Below, in pieces: positions 50,079 through 59,347 of a stretch of 64,000 nt of DNA. The notes beneath the pieces were generated by a model that was not told the DNA's origin, did not search any database, and worked only from the letters and a program-made list of their open reading frames with translations. The stretch covers positions 1 through 64,000 of the forward strand of contig JACPGU010000004.1 in NCBI GenBank assembly GCA_016188915.1. The letters run 5' to 3'. Each line of letters begins with the position of its first letter. The stretch's first letter is position 1. This stretch comes from Candidatus Microgenomates bacterium (GTDB taxonomy: Bacteria; Patescibacteria; JACPGU01). Made by a program: the position numbers and the translations under genes.

Positions 50079-51212
50079 ATGCTCATAGGTATCGATGCGT
50101 CAAAAATAGGAGTGAAGGGAAAAACGGGCGTTGAAGAATACGCGACGCAGATTTTGCGTTATTTAATAAAAAATGACCGAACCAATCGCTATATTCTTTA
50201 CGCTCCGCATGATATTAGTCCAGCCTTGGACAAACTGCCTGACAATTTTTCTCTAAAAATTATCTCCGCCCCTTTTTTTTGGACGCAGATAAGATTGGCG
50301 TGGCAGATTTGGAAAGACCATTTGGATTTATTTTTTACTCCCAGTTACGCGCCGCCAGTTTTTTGTTTTGTTCCTCATATTGCCGTTATCCATGATGTAG
50401 CCTTCCGTCTTTTTCCTGAAAATTATACCCTATTACAGAGAATGATTTTGGAGATTACTACCAGATTGGCAATAGGGCGCGCTAAAAAAATAATCACTAT
50501 CTCGCAGACGACAAAAAATGATCTAGTCCATCTATTTCGCGCTCAATCTTTGAAAATAGAAGTGACCTATTTGGGCTTTGACGACACAATGATTAAATGG
50601 CGGCATTTTGACAAAAATGTTTGGGAAAATATCAGTGAAAAGTTTAACATCAAAAAACCCTATCTTTTATTCGTAGGGAGGATAGAGGGCAAAAAAAATC
50701 TCGGCAATCTTCTGCAAGCTTTTTACAATCTATTGGCCGAAGGGCAAGATTTGCAAATGATTTTGGCGGGCAAAGACGGAGTGGGGGCGGATGAAGTGCG
50801 AGCGGTGGCCGCTAAATACAATCTAGACGACAAAGTGATTTTTACCGGATACATTAGCGAGGAAGAAAAAAAATATTTGCTTTCTCGTTGTCTTTGCTTT
50901 ACTTTTGTTCCGAAATACGAAGGCTTTGGTATCCCCGTGCTGGAAGCGATGGCGATGAATATCCCAGTGGTAGCTTCGGACATTCCGGTTTTTCACGAAT
51001 TGTACCGTGACGCGGTTATTTTGACCAAACCGGAAGATCCTGATGCTATCGCCTATGGAATAAAAAGTTTACTGGACGATCCAGAAAGAATAAAAATTTT
51101 AAAAGAAAGAGGGAAAAAAATGGTCAAAGATTTTTCTTGGGACTATTGCGGAGAGAAGATTTTGAGTATAATAAATGAGGCTACTAAAGATAAAAATGAT
51201 AGGAGGATATAG
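50079..51212 (+). CDS. GT4-family glycosyltransferase
   Basis: A probable nucleotide-sugar-dependent transferase for surface glycan or exopolysaccharide; donor and acceptor are unknown. The protein has 377 residues with a GT-B fold. N-domain: GIDASKIGVKGKTGVEEYATQILRYL and the HDVAFRLFPENY helix. C-domain: PYLLFVGRIEGKKNLGNLLQAF, the VIFTGYISEEEKKYL loop and the donor-site FVPKYEGFGIPVLEAMAMNIPVV (E-x7-E). The stop shares a base with the start of the DedA gene, so the two are translationally coupled. Confidence 0.9.
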   Translation: MLIGIDASKIGVKGKTGVEEYATQILRYLIKNDRTNRYILYAPHDISPALDKLPDNFSLKIISAPFFWTQIRLAWQIWKDHLDLFFTPSYAPPVFCFVPHIAVIHDVAFRLFPENYTLLQRMILEITTRLAIGRAKKIITISQTTKNDLVHLFRAQSLKIEVTYLGFDDTMIKWRHFDKNVWENISEKFNIKKPYLLFVGRIEGKKNLGNLLQAFYNLLAEGQDLQMILAGKDGVGADEVRAVAAKYNLDDKVIFTGYISEEEKKYLLSRCLCFTFVPKYEGFGIPVLEAMAMNIPVVASDIPVFHELYRDAVILTKPEDPDAIAYGIKSLLDDPERIKILKERGKKMVKDFSWDYCGEKILSIINEATKDKNDRRI

Positions 51213-51820
51213 TGTTTGACCTGGTAACCTTGATTAAGGCGGTAGGGTATTTAGGCATATTTGGCATTGTTTTTGCCGAATCAGGCCTTTTGATTGGATT
51301 TTTTCTGCCTGGCGATTCCCTGCTTTTTACGGCCGGTTTTTTGGCATCGGGCGGATATCTGGACATCAATATTTTGATTGCTCTGATTTTTGTTGGAGCA
51401 GTTTTGGGAGATAATACAGGCTACGCTTTTGGCCACAAGATGGGACCAAGGGTTTTTAAATCAGAAGAATCGGTTTTTTTTCATAAAAAACATTTGACGC
51501 AGGCGGAAAATTTTTTCAAAAAACACGGAGGCAAAACTTTGATTTTGGCGCGTTTTATTCCGGCTATCAGAACTTTTGCTCCGATTTTGGCCGGCGTGGG
51601 TCAGATGTCTTACCGAATTTTTTTTCTATATAATGTAGTTGGCGCCGCCCTTTGGTCTATTGGAGTGACTTTGGCTGGATTTTATTTGGGGCGGCTGATC
51701 CCTGATGTCGATCATTATCTTTTGCCTATAGTGGGGGGAATAGTTTTTGTTTCTATTTTGCCTGGGCTTTGGCAGGTGATAAAAATTAGAAGGTCAAAAA
51801 GGCGAAGCTCTGAAGGGTAG
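51212..51820 (+). CDS. DedA-family membrane protein
   Basis: A 202-residue integral membrane protein of the DedA/SNARE-associated family, implicated in undecaprenyl-phosphate or lipid recycling. Motifs: FAESGLLIGFFLPGDSLLFTAGFLA, LGDNTGYAFGHKMG, and LARFIPAIRTFAPILAGVGQM with the conserved Arg. Four to five hydrophobic helices. The start is GTG, overlapping the upstream stop by one base. Confidence 0.9.
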   Translation: MFDLVTLIKAVGYLGIFGIVFAESGLLIGFFLPGDSLLFTAGFLASGGYLDINILIALIFVGAVLGDNTGYAFGHKMGPRVFKSEESVFFHKKHLTQAENFFKKHGGKTLILARFIPAIRTFAPILAGVGQMSYRIFFLYNVVGAALWSIGVTLAGFYLGRLIPDVDHYLLPIVGGIVFVSILPGLWQVIKIRRSKRRSSEG

Positions 51821-51964
51821 ATTGACTTTTTTATACTAATATTGAGTAATAAAGATTTTCTCAATAACGTCTTGATTTTTTGGCTAAATAGTGCTACTTT
51901 TGTCAATAACGTCCCTCGTGGGGCAATAGTGTGGCTTAAAAAAAAACGAATAAAGGAGGCGGCC

Positions 51965-54466
51965 ATGAACCGCGCGAAAATAGCAGTTCTAGCAATTTTG
52001 CTGGTTGTAGCGTCCGCGACTGTTTCGGTCGCCGAAATGATCAATCTTTCTTTTGAGAAAGGTTGGCAGACGGTTTCTTTTGGATTTTATTGGCAGGGGA
52101 GCGATCTTTTTGATTTGCTTTCACAAAACCAGATCCAAGTTTTTTCTTTTGACAAAAGCTTGGGTTATTCGGAAAAAGTAGTATCGGCTTCCAGCCTGAA
52201 AGCAGGAAGGCCATATTGGCTTTTTGCTAAATCAGCGGCTACTTTTTCAATTGACGGCAACAAGATTCTTCCTTCCGATACTTTCATAACCGCTTTGGCT
52301 GGTTGGAATCTGCTACCCAATCCTTTTTGGAGCGAAGCGGATCTGACTTGTCGAAGCAAACTTTCCGGCGTGCCCTTTGATTCTTCCGCCTATGTTTTCA
52401 CGGGCGAAGAATATGTGGCGACCACGACTATTCCTATCGGCGCTTCTTTCTTCTTCAAGGTGGCGCAGAACACGAATTTGGAGATTTTTACCACTTCTAT
52501 TTACGAATGTGGCGATGGTATTTTTACTGCCGCTTGCGAAGCCTGCGATGATGGCGCCAATAACGGCCAGATAGGATTTTGCAATCTTTCTTGCGCAGGA
52601 ATGGTTTTGGCCACCTGCAATGGCATCGCGGTGGATGAAGGCGAAATCTGTGACGGCAACCAGCAGATCTGTTCTGATGGTTGTTATAGTGGCCTAGAAG
52701 ATTGTCTTGTGGATTGTTCCGGCTGGGAGGAATGCGTGGTGACTGGGCAATCCTGTGGCGATGGCGTTAAGACTGGCTGCGAATTTTGCGACGACGGCGC
52801 CAATAACGGTCAGATGGGGTTTTGCAGCCTGGACTGTGGATCTATTTTGCCTTCTCTTTGCGGGAACGGCGATTTGGACAACGGCGAATATTGCGATTCG
52901 GATACGATTGTTTGCAATGACGGTTGCTATATCGGATCGCAAACCTGTCTTTTGGACTGTTCGGCGTATGAGACCTGCGATGTCGGGTCTCAATCTTGCG
53001 GCGATGGTATAAAAAACGGTTGCGAGACTTGCGACGACGGTGCCAATAACGGCCAGCCCGAATTTTGCAATCTCTCTTGCAACGGTCAGACATCGGCTCT
53101 TTGCGGGAATGGGACTCTGGATATTGGCGAGATATGCGAAGTAGGAGCATTCAAATCATGCAGGGATGAAGCTACCAATTGTTACGACGGATCGCGTTAT
53201 TGCAAAACCGATTGCACCGGCTATGAGAGCGTTTGCGATATCGGTGGCCAACGTTGCGACAATGGAATCCAGGAAGGCTGTGAGACTTGCGACGACGGCG
53301 CGGCCAATGGGACGCCCAATCATTGCAACGCGATCTGCCATGGCACAACTTCTTCTGTTTGCGACAATGGCGTGGTGGAATTTGGCGAGGATTGCGATCC
53401 GCCGGATACTAACACGGATTGCCCCTATGGCGAGATGAGCTGTTTCGTTTGCGGGGTAAATTGCCAAGATGTTTTCGGCATACCCCATTATTGCAGCGAT
53501 GGGACGCTGGATTTGTCATCTGGCGAGCAGTGCGATGACGACAATACGCTGAATGGCGATGGCTGTTCGGCTGATTGTCAGGTGGAGGTCCCACCCTATG
53601 CCACCCAGACTTTTGTTTTGAAATGGGGGATTACCGGATCGGGGAATGGACAATTTTCCACTCCGCGCGACCTGGACACCGACACCAATGGCAATGTCTA
53701 TGTGGTGGACCAGGACAATGACCGAGTGCAGAAATTTGACGCCGACGGCAACTGGCTGGCCAGTTTTGGTCCGGCAATTGTCGGCACGATAGATCTTTGG
53801 ACTCCGGAAGGCGTTTGCGTCAGTCCCAATAGCGGGACGATCGCTATCACCGATAGAGATAATTCGCGAGTAGTACTGCTGGATTATTTTGGCAACTACT
53901 TGCGGGAGTTCGGCGGATCTGGCGATAGTGATGGGGAGTTTTATGAGCCACGAGGCTGTGTCTGGGACAAAGATGACAATATCTATGTTGCAGATAGTAG
54001 TCCTCAGGTGGGAGATAGCCTTCATCACCGAGTGCAGAAATTTGATATCCAGGGACAATTCCTGAATGTCAAATGGGGGCAGAAAGGCTCTGTTGACGGA
54101 CAATTCAGTGGTCCCATTGGAATCATCATTGATCAGTGGGGCTATGTCTATGTGGCGGATAGCGGAAACCATCGCGTCCAGAAATTTGACGCCGATGGAA
54201 CATTCGTTGCCAAATGGGGGAGCCCCCTGACGATGTCCTGGCCGACCTACCTGGATATAGACGCCAACAATCGTCTCTATGTGGTGGATTTCGGTTACGC
54301 GGAAGTGGATGTTTTTGAAACCGATGGCCAGCAGGTGGGAAAAGTCGGAGTAAACGGTAGCGCTGATGGGGAATTCAATAATCCTATCGGAGTCGCTGTC
54401 TCCGGTACCACGGTCTATGTATCGGATATGACCAGCACGAGAAATAACGTGCAAAAATTTCAATAA
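51965..54466 (+). CDS. Secreted Cys-rich repeat / NHL-propeller protein
   Basis: An exported 833-residue protein. AAGGAGG (51954-51960) sets the start at 51965; residues 1 to about 23 form a signal peptide (ending SVAE). About 25-180 resembles a beta domain found in surface proteins. About 180-540 is a series of Cys-rich units, CGDGxxxGCExCDDGANNG and NGxLDxGExC, including a DUF4215-like unit GEQCDDDNTLNGDGCSADC, so many disulfides are expected. About 545-833 is an NHL-type propeller with blades reading GQFSTPRDLDTDTNGNVYVVDQDNDRVQKFDADG. There is no membrane anchor or sorting signal. A VKOR-family protein at the window's end might help form its disulfides (inference). Confidence 0.85.
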   Translation: MNRAKIAVLAILLVVASATVSVAEMINLSFEKGWQTVSFGFYWQGSDLFDLLSQNQIQVFSFDKSLGYSEKVVSASSLKAGRPYWLFAKSAATFSIDGNKILPSDTFITALAGWNLLPNPFWSEADLTCRSKLSGVPFDSSAYVFTGEEYVATTTIPIGASFFFKVAQNTNLEIFTTSIYECGDGIFTAACEACDDGANNGQIGFCNLSCAGMVLATCNGIAVDEGEICDGNQQICSDGCYSGLEDCLVDCSGWEECVVTGQSCGDGVKTGCEFCDDGANNGQMGFCSLDCGSILPSLCGNGDLDNGEYCDSDTIVCNDGCYIGSQTCLLDCSAYETCDVGSQSCGDGIKNGCETCDDGANNGQPEFCNLSCNGQTSALCGNGTLDIGEICEVGAFKSCRDEATNCYDGSRYCKTDCTGYESVCDIGGQRCDNGIQEGCETCDDGAANGTPNHCNAICHGTTSSVCDNGVVEFGEDCDPPDTNTDCPYGEMSCFVCGVNCQDVFGIPHYCSDGTLDLSSGEQCDDDNTLNGDGCSADCQVEVPPYATQTFVLKWGITGSGNGQFSTPRDLDTDTNGNVYVVDQDNDRVQKFDADGNWLASFGPAIVGTIDLWTPEGVCVSPNSGTIAITDRDNSRVVLLDYFGNYLREFGGSGDSDGEFYEPRGCVWDKDDNIYVADSSPQVGDSLHHRVQKFDIQGQFLNVKWGQKGSVDGQFSGPIGIIIDQWGYVYVADSGNHRVQKFDADGTFVAKWGSPLTMSWPTYLDIDANNRLYVVDFGYAEVDVFETDGQQVGKVGVNGSADGEFNNPIGVAVSGTTVYVSDMTSTRNNVQKFQ

Positions 54467-54477
54467 AGGCAATTTTG

Positions 54478-54512
54478 CCAAGCGCTCCGGGAGATCGGAG
54501 CGCTTTTATTTC
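54478..54512. terminator. Bidirectional terminator
   Basis: AAGCGCTCCG/CGGAGCGCTT with a 6-nt loop, then TTATTT, between the convergent NHL and PilX-like genes. Confidence 0.8.
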
Positions 54513-54536
54513 ATAGAAAATTGCGTTGCAAGGACT

Positions 54537-55484
54537 CTACTTTACCAATTCTGATTCGGCGTAGATAGCGTAATCTAGCATACCCACGATCTGGCCGGTG
54601 GAACGGTCCATTTCCACGATAATTTTTCTCACCACATTGCCGAAATAACCGGTGGATTCAATGATCGTCTTGGGTGTGGTCATCAGATCACTACTGCTTC
54701 CTCGCGTGATATTGAGATTGACGAAGGGGATGGAGCTATCCTTGGGCGCGCTGCCTTCGGTATAGATATTGGTGCCCGGTTCGGGCAGAGATTTGGTGTA
54801 CCAAGGTTTGATGCGGATAATTTTTTTACCTACGCCGGTTCGAGATGATTGTATTCTGACTGATTTATTAAATGTACTAGTAAAAAACTTCCCTCCTTTT
54901 TCAATCGGGATGATACTGCCCTCTTCGTCATAGACGGTTATTTCCATCCGGTAGCCGCTGCGTTCAGAGCCGGCTAATATTTCTGTGGCCGGGTTGGGAG
55001 TCCACTCAATCTTCAAATCTCCCGTCAAACTGGGAATACCGATTTCCACCACATCGTCGCGGTTGACCTGGAGATTTTGAATTTGCGGAGTTTTGTACCA
55101 CATCTTCAATCCATAGTAGCGAGACTTCGGGTCTTTGGCGCCGGCAGCAGTACAAATGTTAGCAGAAAGCCGTCCCATCTGGAGATTGTCTTTGTCTAGA
55201 TTGACGCACCGCGGACTATTATTGGTTTTGTCCGTGACATCCACATTGGCGTTGGTATCGTTTTCAAAAGAAATTTCGCTGTCTTTGTTATACCGCCAGG
55301 AAAGTAGCGCCTCTTCCAGTCCCGCTTCGGCGGCGTAGTAGGCGATCAAAGAATTATCAATCCTGGTAGAATTTTTTACCTCATCTAGCATCTCTCTGGT
55401 GAAAAGTCCGATAGAAGTCAGCATGATTCCAGAAATAATCAAGGTAGTGATGAGGGCGATACCCCGCTCTTTTTTCCTTGTCAT
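54537..55484 (-). CDS. PilX-like pilus assembly / pseudopilin protein
   Basis: A 315-residue protein with a prepilin-like N-terminus: basic KKERG followed by a hydrophobic helix (IALITTLIISGIMLTSIGLF) and AYYAAEAGLEEAL, the PilX N-terminal signature. The rest is a beta-rich ectodomain. The Glu5 typical of major pilins is not obvious, consistent with a PilX/PilK minor component. No pilus motor genes are present here. It overlaps the upstream class A PBP gene by one base and is cotranscribed with it. Confidence 0.75.
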   Translation of the reverse strand: MTRKKERGIALITTLIISGIMLTSIGLFTREMLDEVKNSTRIDNSLIAYYAAEAGLEEALLSWRYNKDSEISFENDTNANVDVTDKTNNSPRCVNLDKDNLQMGRLSANICTAAGAKDPKSRYYGLKMWYKTPQIQNLQVNRDDVVEIGIPSLTGDLKIEWTPNPATEILAGSERSGYRMEITVYDEEGSIIPIEKGGKFFTSTFNKSVRIQSSRTGVGKKIIRIKPWYTKSLPEPGTNIYTEGSAPKDSSIPFVNLNITRGSSSDLMTTPKTIIESTGYFGNVVRKIIVEMDRSTGQIVGMLDYAIYAESELVK

Positions 55485-58063
55485 TATTCTATATTTATTT
55501 TTATACTGTCGTTGGCGGTCAGCCCCAGTTTATCGGTCAAGATCACTTTCAAAGTTGCCTCTCCGCTGACGCTGTCCGGCAGAGTAAAATCGGTCAGCCC
55601 AAAAGGCGCCTCAGTATTTTCAGCTATTTTTACTTCGTCTAGGAAATACTCAATTTTAGCGACTTCTTTGGGCGCTTTGTAATTCAAAATAACAGACAGA
55701 GTATCGGCAATAATCTGGTTTTTGATAGGGGAGGTGATTTTTAGTTCTGGTTGATTTTCCTTAACTAAAACAGAACAATTTTCTACTTCGCTGGGGATAT
55801 TGTTGTGCCCGGCGGCTTTGGCCCAATTGATCACCGCGTCTTCCCAGCTTTTTACATTAGGCAAAATAGAGTGAAATTCCAGAAAAATTTTGTTTTCCGT
55901 AATACCGTCCGGACAATTGTCGGCCGCTTTTTTGCCTGTTTCTTTGATCACCCTTACTATTTTGTGCACATCGTCAACGGCGGTGGGAGCTTGACCTTTC
56001 AAAAATACTTCTCGGCGGAGAGGTAGGCTCTCTTTCAGTTCTTCCGGAATATTGGCCAGGGGCTGTTTGCCTGTTAGCGCGTCTATTTCGGCGTATTCAA
56101 TACCAGAAGGCACAGAAAATTGCTCTACTGGCGTACCGGCCAAGGCCTTTCTCATATAATAATTCCAGATCGGCGCGGCCACCATGCCACCCGATGCTCC
56201 CGCCATTGGTGTATTGTCGTTATTGCCGGCCCAGACACCAGTGACCAAAGACGGAGTGTAGCCCATCGTCCAGGCGTCGCGATATTCATCAGTTGTTCCA
56301 GTTTTGGCGGCAACTGGTCGGCCGGGTAGGGTCAGGATGCCACCAGTGCCGAAGATTTCAGCGCGAGCCGAATCATCGGACAAAACATTAGTCACCAGAT
56401 AGGCGACATTTTCATCCAAAACTTTTATGCCCTTATGCTCGGACTCTTTATATTCATAGACATCCTTGCCATTTTTGTCAGTAATTTTCAAGATAGTAAT
56501 TGGCTCATAATAGATGCCTTGGCTGGCCAAAGTAGCGTAAGCGGCCGCTTCTTCCAGGAGTCTCACCTCGCCACCGCCCAAAACTAGAGACAGTCCATAG
56601 CGGTCCGGATCGGTTAAAGATTTCAAGCCCATTTTTTGCGCCAAATCAGTTGCTTCTTTTACTCCGACCAAGGCTAGCGCTTCAACGGCTGGGATGTTCA
56701 AAGAATTGCCCAAAGCTCTCCTAATAGAGACAGGGCCGCGGAAAGATTTGTCATAATTCAAAGGTTTGTAGCCATTGCCGAAATCAGTTGGCACATCCAT
56801 TAGCATGGTAGAAGGGGAGTAGCCCTGGGTGAAAGCGGCCGCGTAAATAATAGGCTTGATGGAAGATCCAGGCTGGCGCAGTCTGACGGCCACATTGACA
56901 TTGCCGTCATTTTCTTTGTCAAAATAGTCAACCGAACCGACCATAGCCAAGACTTGGCCGTTTTTGGGATCCAGCGATACCAATGACGCATTTTTAGCAC
57001 CGCGGGCGGTAAGGCTGGTCCGATTGGCATCCATCGCTTCTTCGGCTATTTTTTGTTTGGTAAGATCAAGTGTGGTAGTGACGACAAAGCCATCATTGGC
57101 CAATTGATCTTCTCCGAATTGTTCAGCCAAAAGTTCTCTGACATACATTACGAAATGGGGAGCTGTAATACCCTGATTTGGTTCGGAAAATTTGATTACT
57201 TCGGCTTTGGCAACAGCAGCTTGCTCCTTGGTGATTAGATGCAGCTCTGCCATTTGGTCCAGGGCAAAATCTTTGCGTCCCATCAGAATATCGGTATTGG
57301 AACCGTAGGGATTGTAATAGGTGGGCGCTTGGGGCAGAGAAGCTAGGAGCGCCGATTCGGCTAGAGTTAAATCTTTGGCGTCTTTGTCAAAATATGTTTT
57401 GGCGGCCGCTTGTACTCCATAGGCGTTATTGCCATAGGGGATTTCGTTCAAATACATAGTCAGGATCTCGTTTTTGGAATAAATCTGCTCAATCTCAATA
57501 GACAAAATGAATTCTTTGATTTTGCGAGAGATTTTTTTATTGCCGGATAAAACAGCATTTTTGACGAATTGCTGGGTGATGGTGGAACCTCCTTGTTTGG
57601 CCTCGCGATGGAAGATGTCATAGACTATGGCGCGGGCGATGCCTTTCAGATTGAATCCGGAATGTTTATAAAAATCGCGATCTTCCAGGGCTACTGTTGC
57701 TTGTTTGACGGCATCGGGAATATCTTCAAATTTAATCAATGTCCTATTTTCTTCGCCGTGGATTTGATAGAGAAGCTCGCCATTTCTATCTACTATTTTA
57801 GTAGATTGGGCGACGATTCTTTTGTTTAATTTGTAAGGATTGGGTAGGTCTTTGGAGTACCACAAAAAAAGCGTGGCAATGATTAAAACAAAGCCAAAGG
57901 CGGTATAGGCAATAGTTTTCGGCCAAGGGAGATTGGATGATCTGATCTTTTCCAAAATTTGTCCGACAAAGGGGATTTTAATCCTTATTGGCCGCGTGGT
58001 CTGTGAAGTATAGGTGTAGTGAGCGCCAGCTACTCTCTGGCGCCGGCGAGAAAAGCGTCTCAT
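55484..58063 (-). CDS. mrcA: Class A penicillin-binding protein (PBP1A-type)
   Basis: A bifunctional peptidoglycan polymerase/cross-linker of 859 residues. Cytoplasmic basic tail and transmembrane helix (about 45-70), GT51 domain (about 105-270) with ALEDRDFYKHSGFNLKGIARAI, the catalytic Glu in that motif, and GGSTITQQFVKN; transpeptidase domain (about 340-640) with SSIK (GSSIKPIIYA), SLN (GNSLNIPAVEA) and KTG (AAKTGTTDEYRDAW). The C-terminal 90 residues form an Ig-like domain (ITSPIKNQIIADTLSVILNYKAP). Divergent from tyrS. Confidence 0.95.
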   Translation of the reverse strand: MRRFSRRRQRVAGAHYTYTSQTTRPIRIKIPFVGQILEKIRSSNLPWPKTIAYTAFGFVLIIATLFLWYSKDLPNPYKLNKRIVAQSTKIVDRNGELLYQIHGEENRTLIKFEDIPDAVKQATVALEDRDFYKHSGFNLKGIARAIVYDIFHREAKQGGSTITQQFVKNAVLSGNKKISRKIKEFILSIEIEQIYSKNEILTMYLNEIPYGNNAYGVQAAAKTYFDKDAKDLTLAESALLASLPQAPTYYNPYGSNTDILMGRKDFALDQMAELHLITKEQAAVAKAEVIKFSEPNQGITAPHFVMYVRELLAEQFGEDQLANDGFVVTTTLDLTKQKIAEEAMDANRTSLTARGAKNASLVSLDPKNGQVLAMVGSVDYFDKENDGNVNVAVRLRQPGSSIKPIIYAAAFTQGYSPSTMLMDVPTDFGNGYKPLNYDKSFRGPVSIRRALGNSLNIPAVEALALVGVKEATDLAQKMGLKSLTDPDRYGLSLVLGGGEVRLLEEAAAYATLASQGIYYEPITILKITDKNGKDVYEYKESEHKGIKVLDENVAYLVTNVLSDDSARAEIFGTGGILTLPGRPVAAKTGTTDEYRDAWTMGYTPSLVTGVWAGNNDNTPMAGASGGMVAAPIWNYYMRKALAGTPVEQFSVPSGIEYAEIDALTGKQPLANIPEELKESLPLRREVFLKGQAPTAVDDVHKIVRVIKETGKKAADNCPDGITENKIFLEFHSILPNVKSWEDAVINWAKAAGHNNIPSEVENCSVLVKENQPELKITSPIKNQIIADTLSVILNYKAPKEVAKIEYFLDEVKIAENTEAPFGLTDFTLPDSVSGEATLKVILTDKLGLTANDSIKINIE

Positions 58064-58116
58064 ATATTAGAGATTATTGTTTTGATATTATTATAGCAAA
58101 AAGCTTTGCTGTCTGC

Positions 58117-58122
58117 TAGAAT
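58117..58122 (+). promoter_or_regulatory. -10 box of tyrS (predicted leaderless)
   Basis: TAGAAT ends 8 nt before the tyrS ATG; the -35 is weak. A minus-strand TATAAT for the class A PBP gene lies at 58090-58095. Confidence 0.4.
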
Positions 58123-58130
58123 AAAACTAT

Positions 58131-59336
58131 ATGAAAAAAGCAGATGATCAAAAAATAAAAGAGATTTTGACGCGGGGGGTAGAGCAAGTTTTTCCCTCTT
58201 TGGGTGCTGTGGAAAAGATTTTAGCAGGTGGCCGTAAATTAAAAATATATTACGGCATTGATCCGACGGGGAAATCTTTGCATTTGGGACATTTGATTCA
58301 GCTCCGCAAATTAAGAGATTTTCAAAAATTGGGACACGAAATAATTATTTTGCTGGGTGATTTTACGGCGCAAATAGGCGATCCGACAGACAAGATGGCG
58401 GCCAGAAAACCGCTTACTCACAAACAGGTTCTGGCCAATGCCAAAGATTACAAAAAACAAATAGCCCGAATTTTGGACATCAAAAGTTCTCGGGTGAGAT
58501 TTTTGCGTAATGAGAAATGGACCAATAAGCTCAAGCCGGTGGATTTGCTGGAGATCGCTTCTCATTTTACGACCAGTCAGCTTTTGAGTAGAGAAATGTT
58601 CCAAAAAAGAATCAAAGACGGCAAAGATATTCATGTGCACGAATTCCTTTATCCGATTTTTCAAGCTTATGATTCCGTCACTATGAATGTGGATATGGAG
58701 ATAGGTGGCAATGACCAAATGTTTAATATGTTGGCCGGGCGCGATTTGGTGAAAAAAATGCTAGGCAAGGAAAAAATTGTTTTGACGACGAGACTATTGG
58801 TGGATCATGAGGGCAAAAAAATGGGTAAAACAGAGGGCAATATGGTAAACCTTTCTGATAGCCCAAATGATATGTTTGGCAAAATAATGAGCTGGCCAGA
58901 TGGACTGATTGTCCCAGGGTTGGAACTTTTGACGGATATACCAATGGCGGGGGTAGACAGTCTCAAGAAAGATTTGGGGAAAAATGCCAATCCGCGCGAT
59001 ATCAAATTCAAATTGGCTATGGAGATAGTGCGCGCTTATTATGGCGACGGGGCATCGCTTAAAGCAGGGGAGGCGTTCAACAGAATTTTTCGTGACAAAA
59101 AAACGCCCAAGGAAATGAAAGAAGTAAAAATAAAATCAGCCAATCTGCCGGTAGTAGAACTCTTGCGTCAGGCGGGAATCGTTCAAAGCAATAATGAGGC
59201 CAGACGTTTGATAGAGCAAGGGGGACTAAAAATAGACAACGCTAGAATCGGCGATTTCAATGCCTCAGTAGGCATCTACGATGGTTTGGTTATTCAGGCC
59301 GGAAGACACCGATTTGTCAGAGTAAAAAGAGGATAG
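58131..59336 (+). CDS. tyrS: Tyrosyl-tRNA synthetase
   Basis: Charges tRNA-Tyr; a class I synthetase of 401 residues. YYGIDPTGKSLHLGHLIQLRKL carries the HIGH-type HLGH motif, QAYDSVTMNVDMEIGGNDQMFNML is the Tyr-binding region, KMGKTEGN is the KMSKS loop, and the C-terminal S4 RNA-binding domain is present (LRQAGIVQSNNEARRLIEQGGLKI). It is 11 nt from argS, so both synthetases are likely cotranscribed. Confidence 0.96.
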   Translation: MKKADDQKIKEILTRGVEQVFPSLGAVEKILAGGRKLKIYYGIDPTGKSLHLGHLIQLRKLRDFQKLGHEIIILLGDFTAQIGDPTDKMAARKPLTHKQVLANAKDYKKQIARILDIKSSRVRFLRNEKWTNKLKPVDLLEIASHFTTSQLLSREMFQKRIKDGKDIHVHEFLYPIFQAYDSVTMNVDMEIGGNDQMFNMLAGRDLVKKMLGKEKIVLTTRLLVDHEGKKMGKTEGNMVNLSDSPNDMFGKIMSWPDGLIVPGLELLTDIPMAGVDSLKKDLGKNANPRDIKFKLAMEIVRAYYGDGASLKAGEAFNRIFRDKKTPKEMKEVKIKSANLPVVELLRQAGIVQSNNEARRLIEQGGLKIDNARIGDFNASVGIYDGLVIQAGRHRFVRVKRG

Positions 59337-59347
59337 GGTTTTCTCAG

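Noticed and set aside
51842..51964. TTG start extending the NHL protein by 41 residues
   Set aside because: AAGGAGG and a signal peptide fit the ATG at 51965; the extension would bury the signal peptide.
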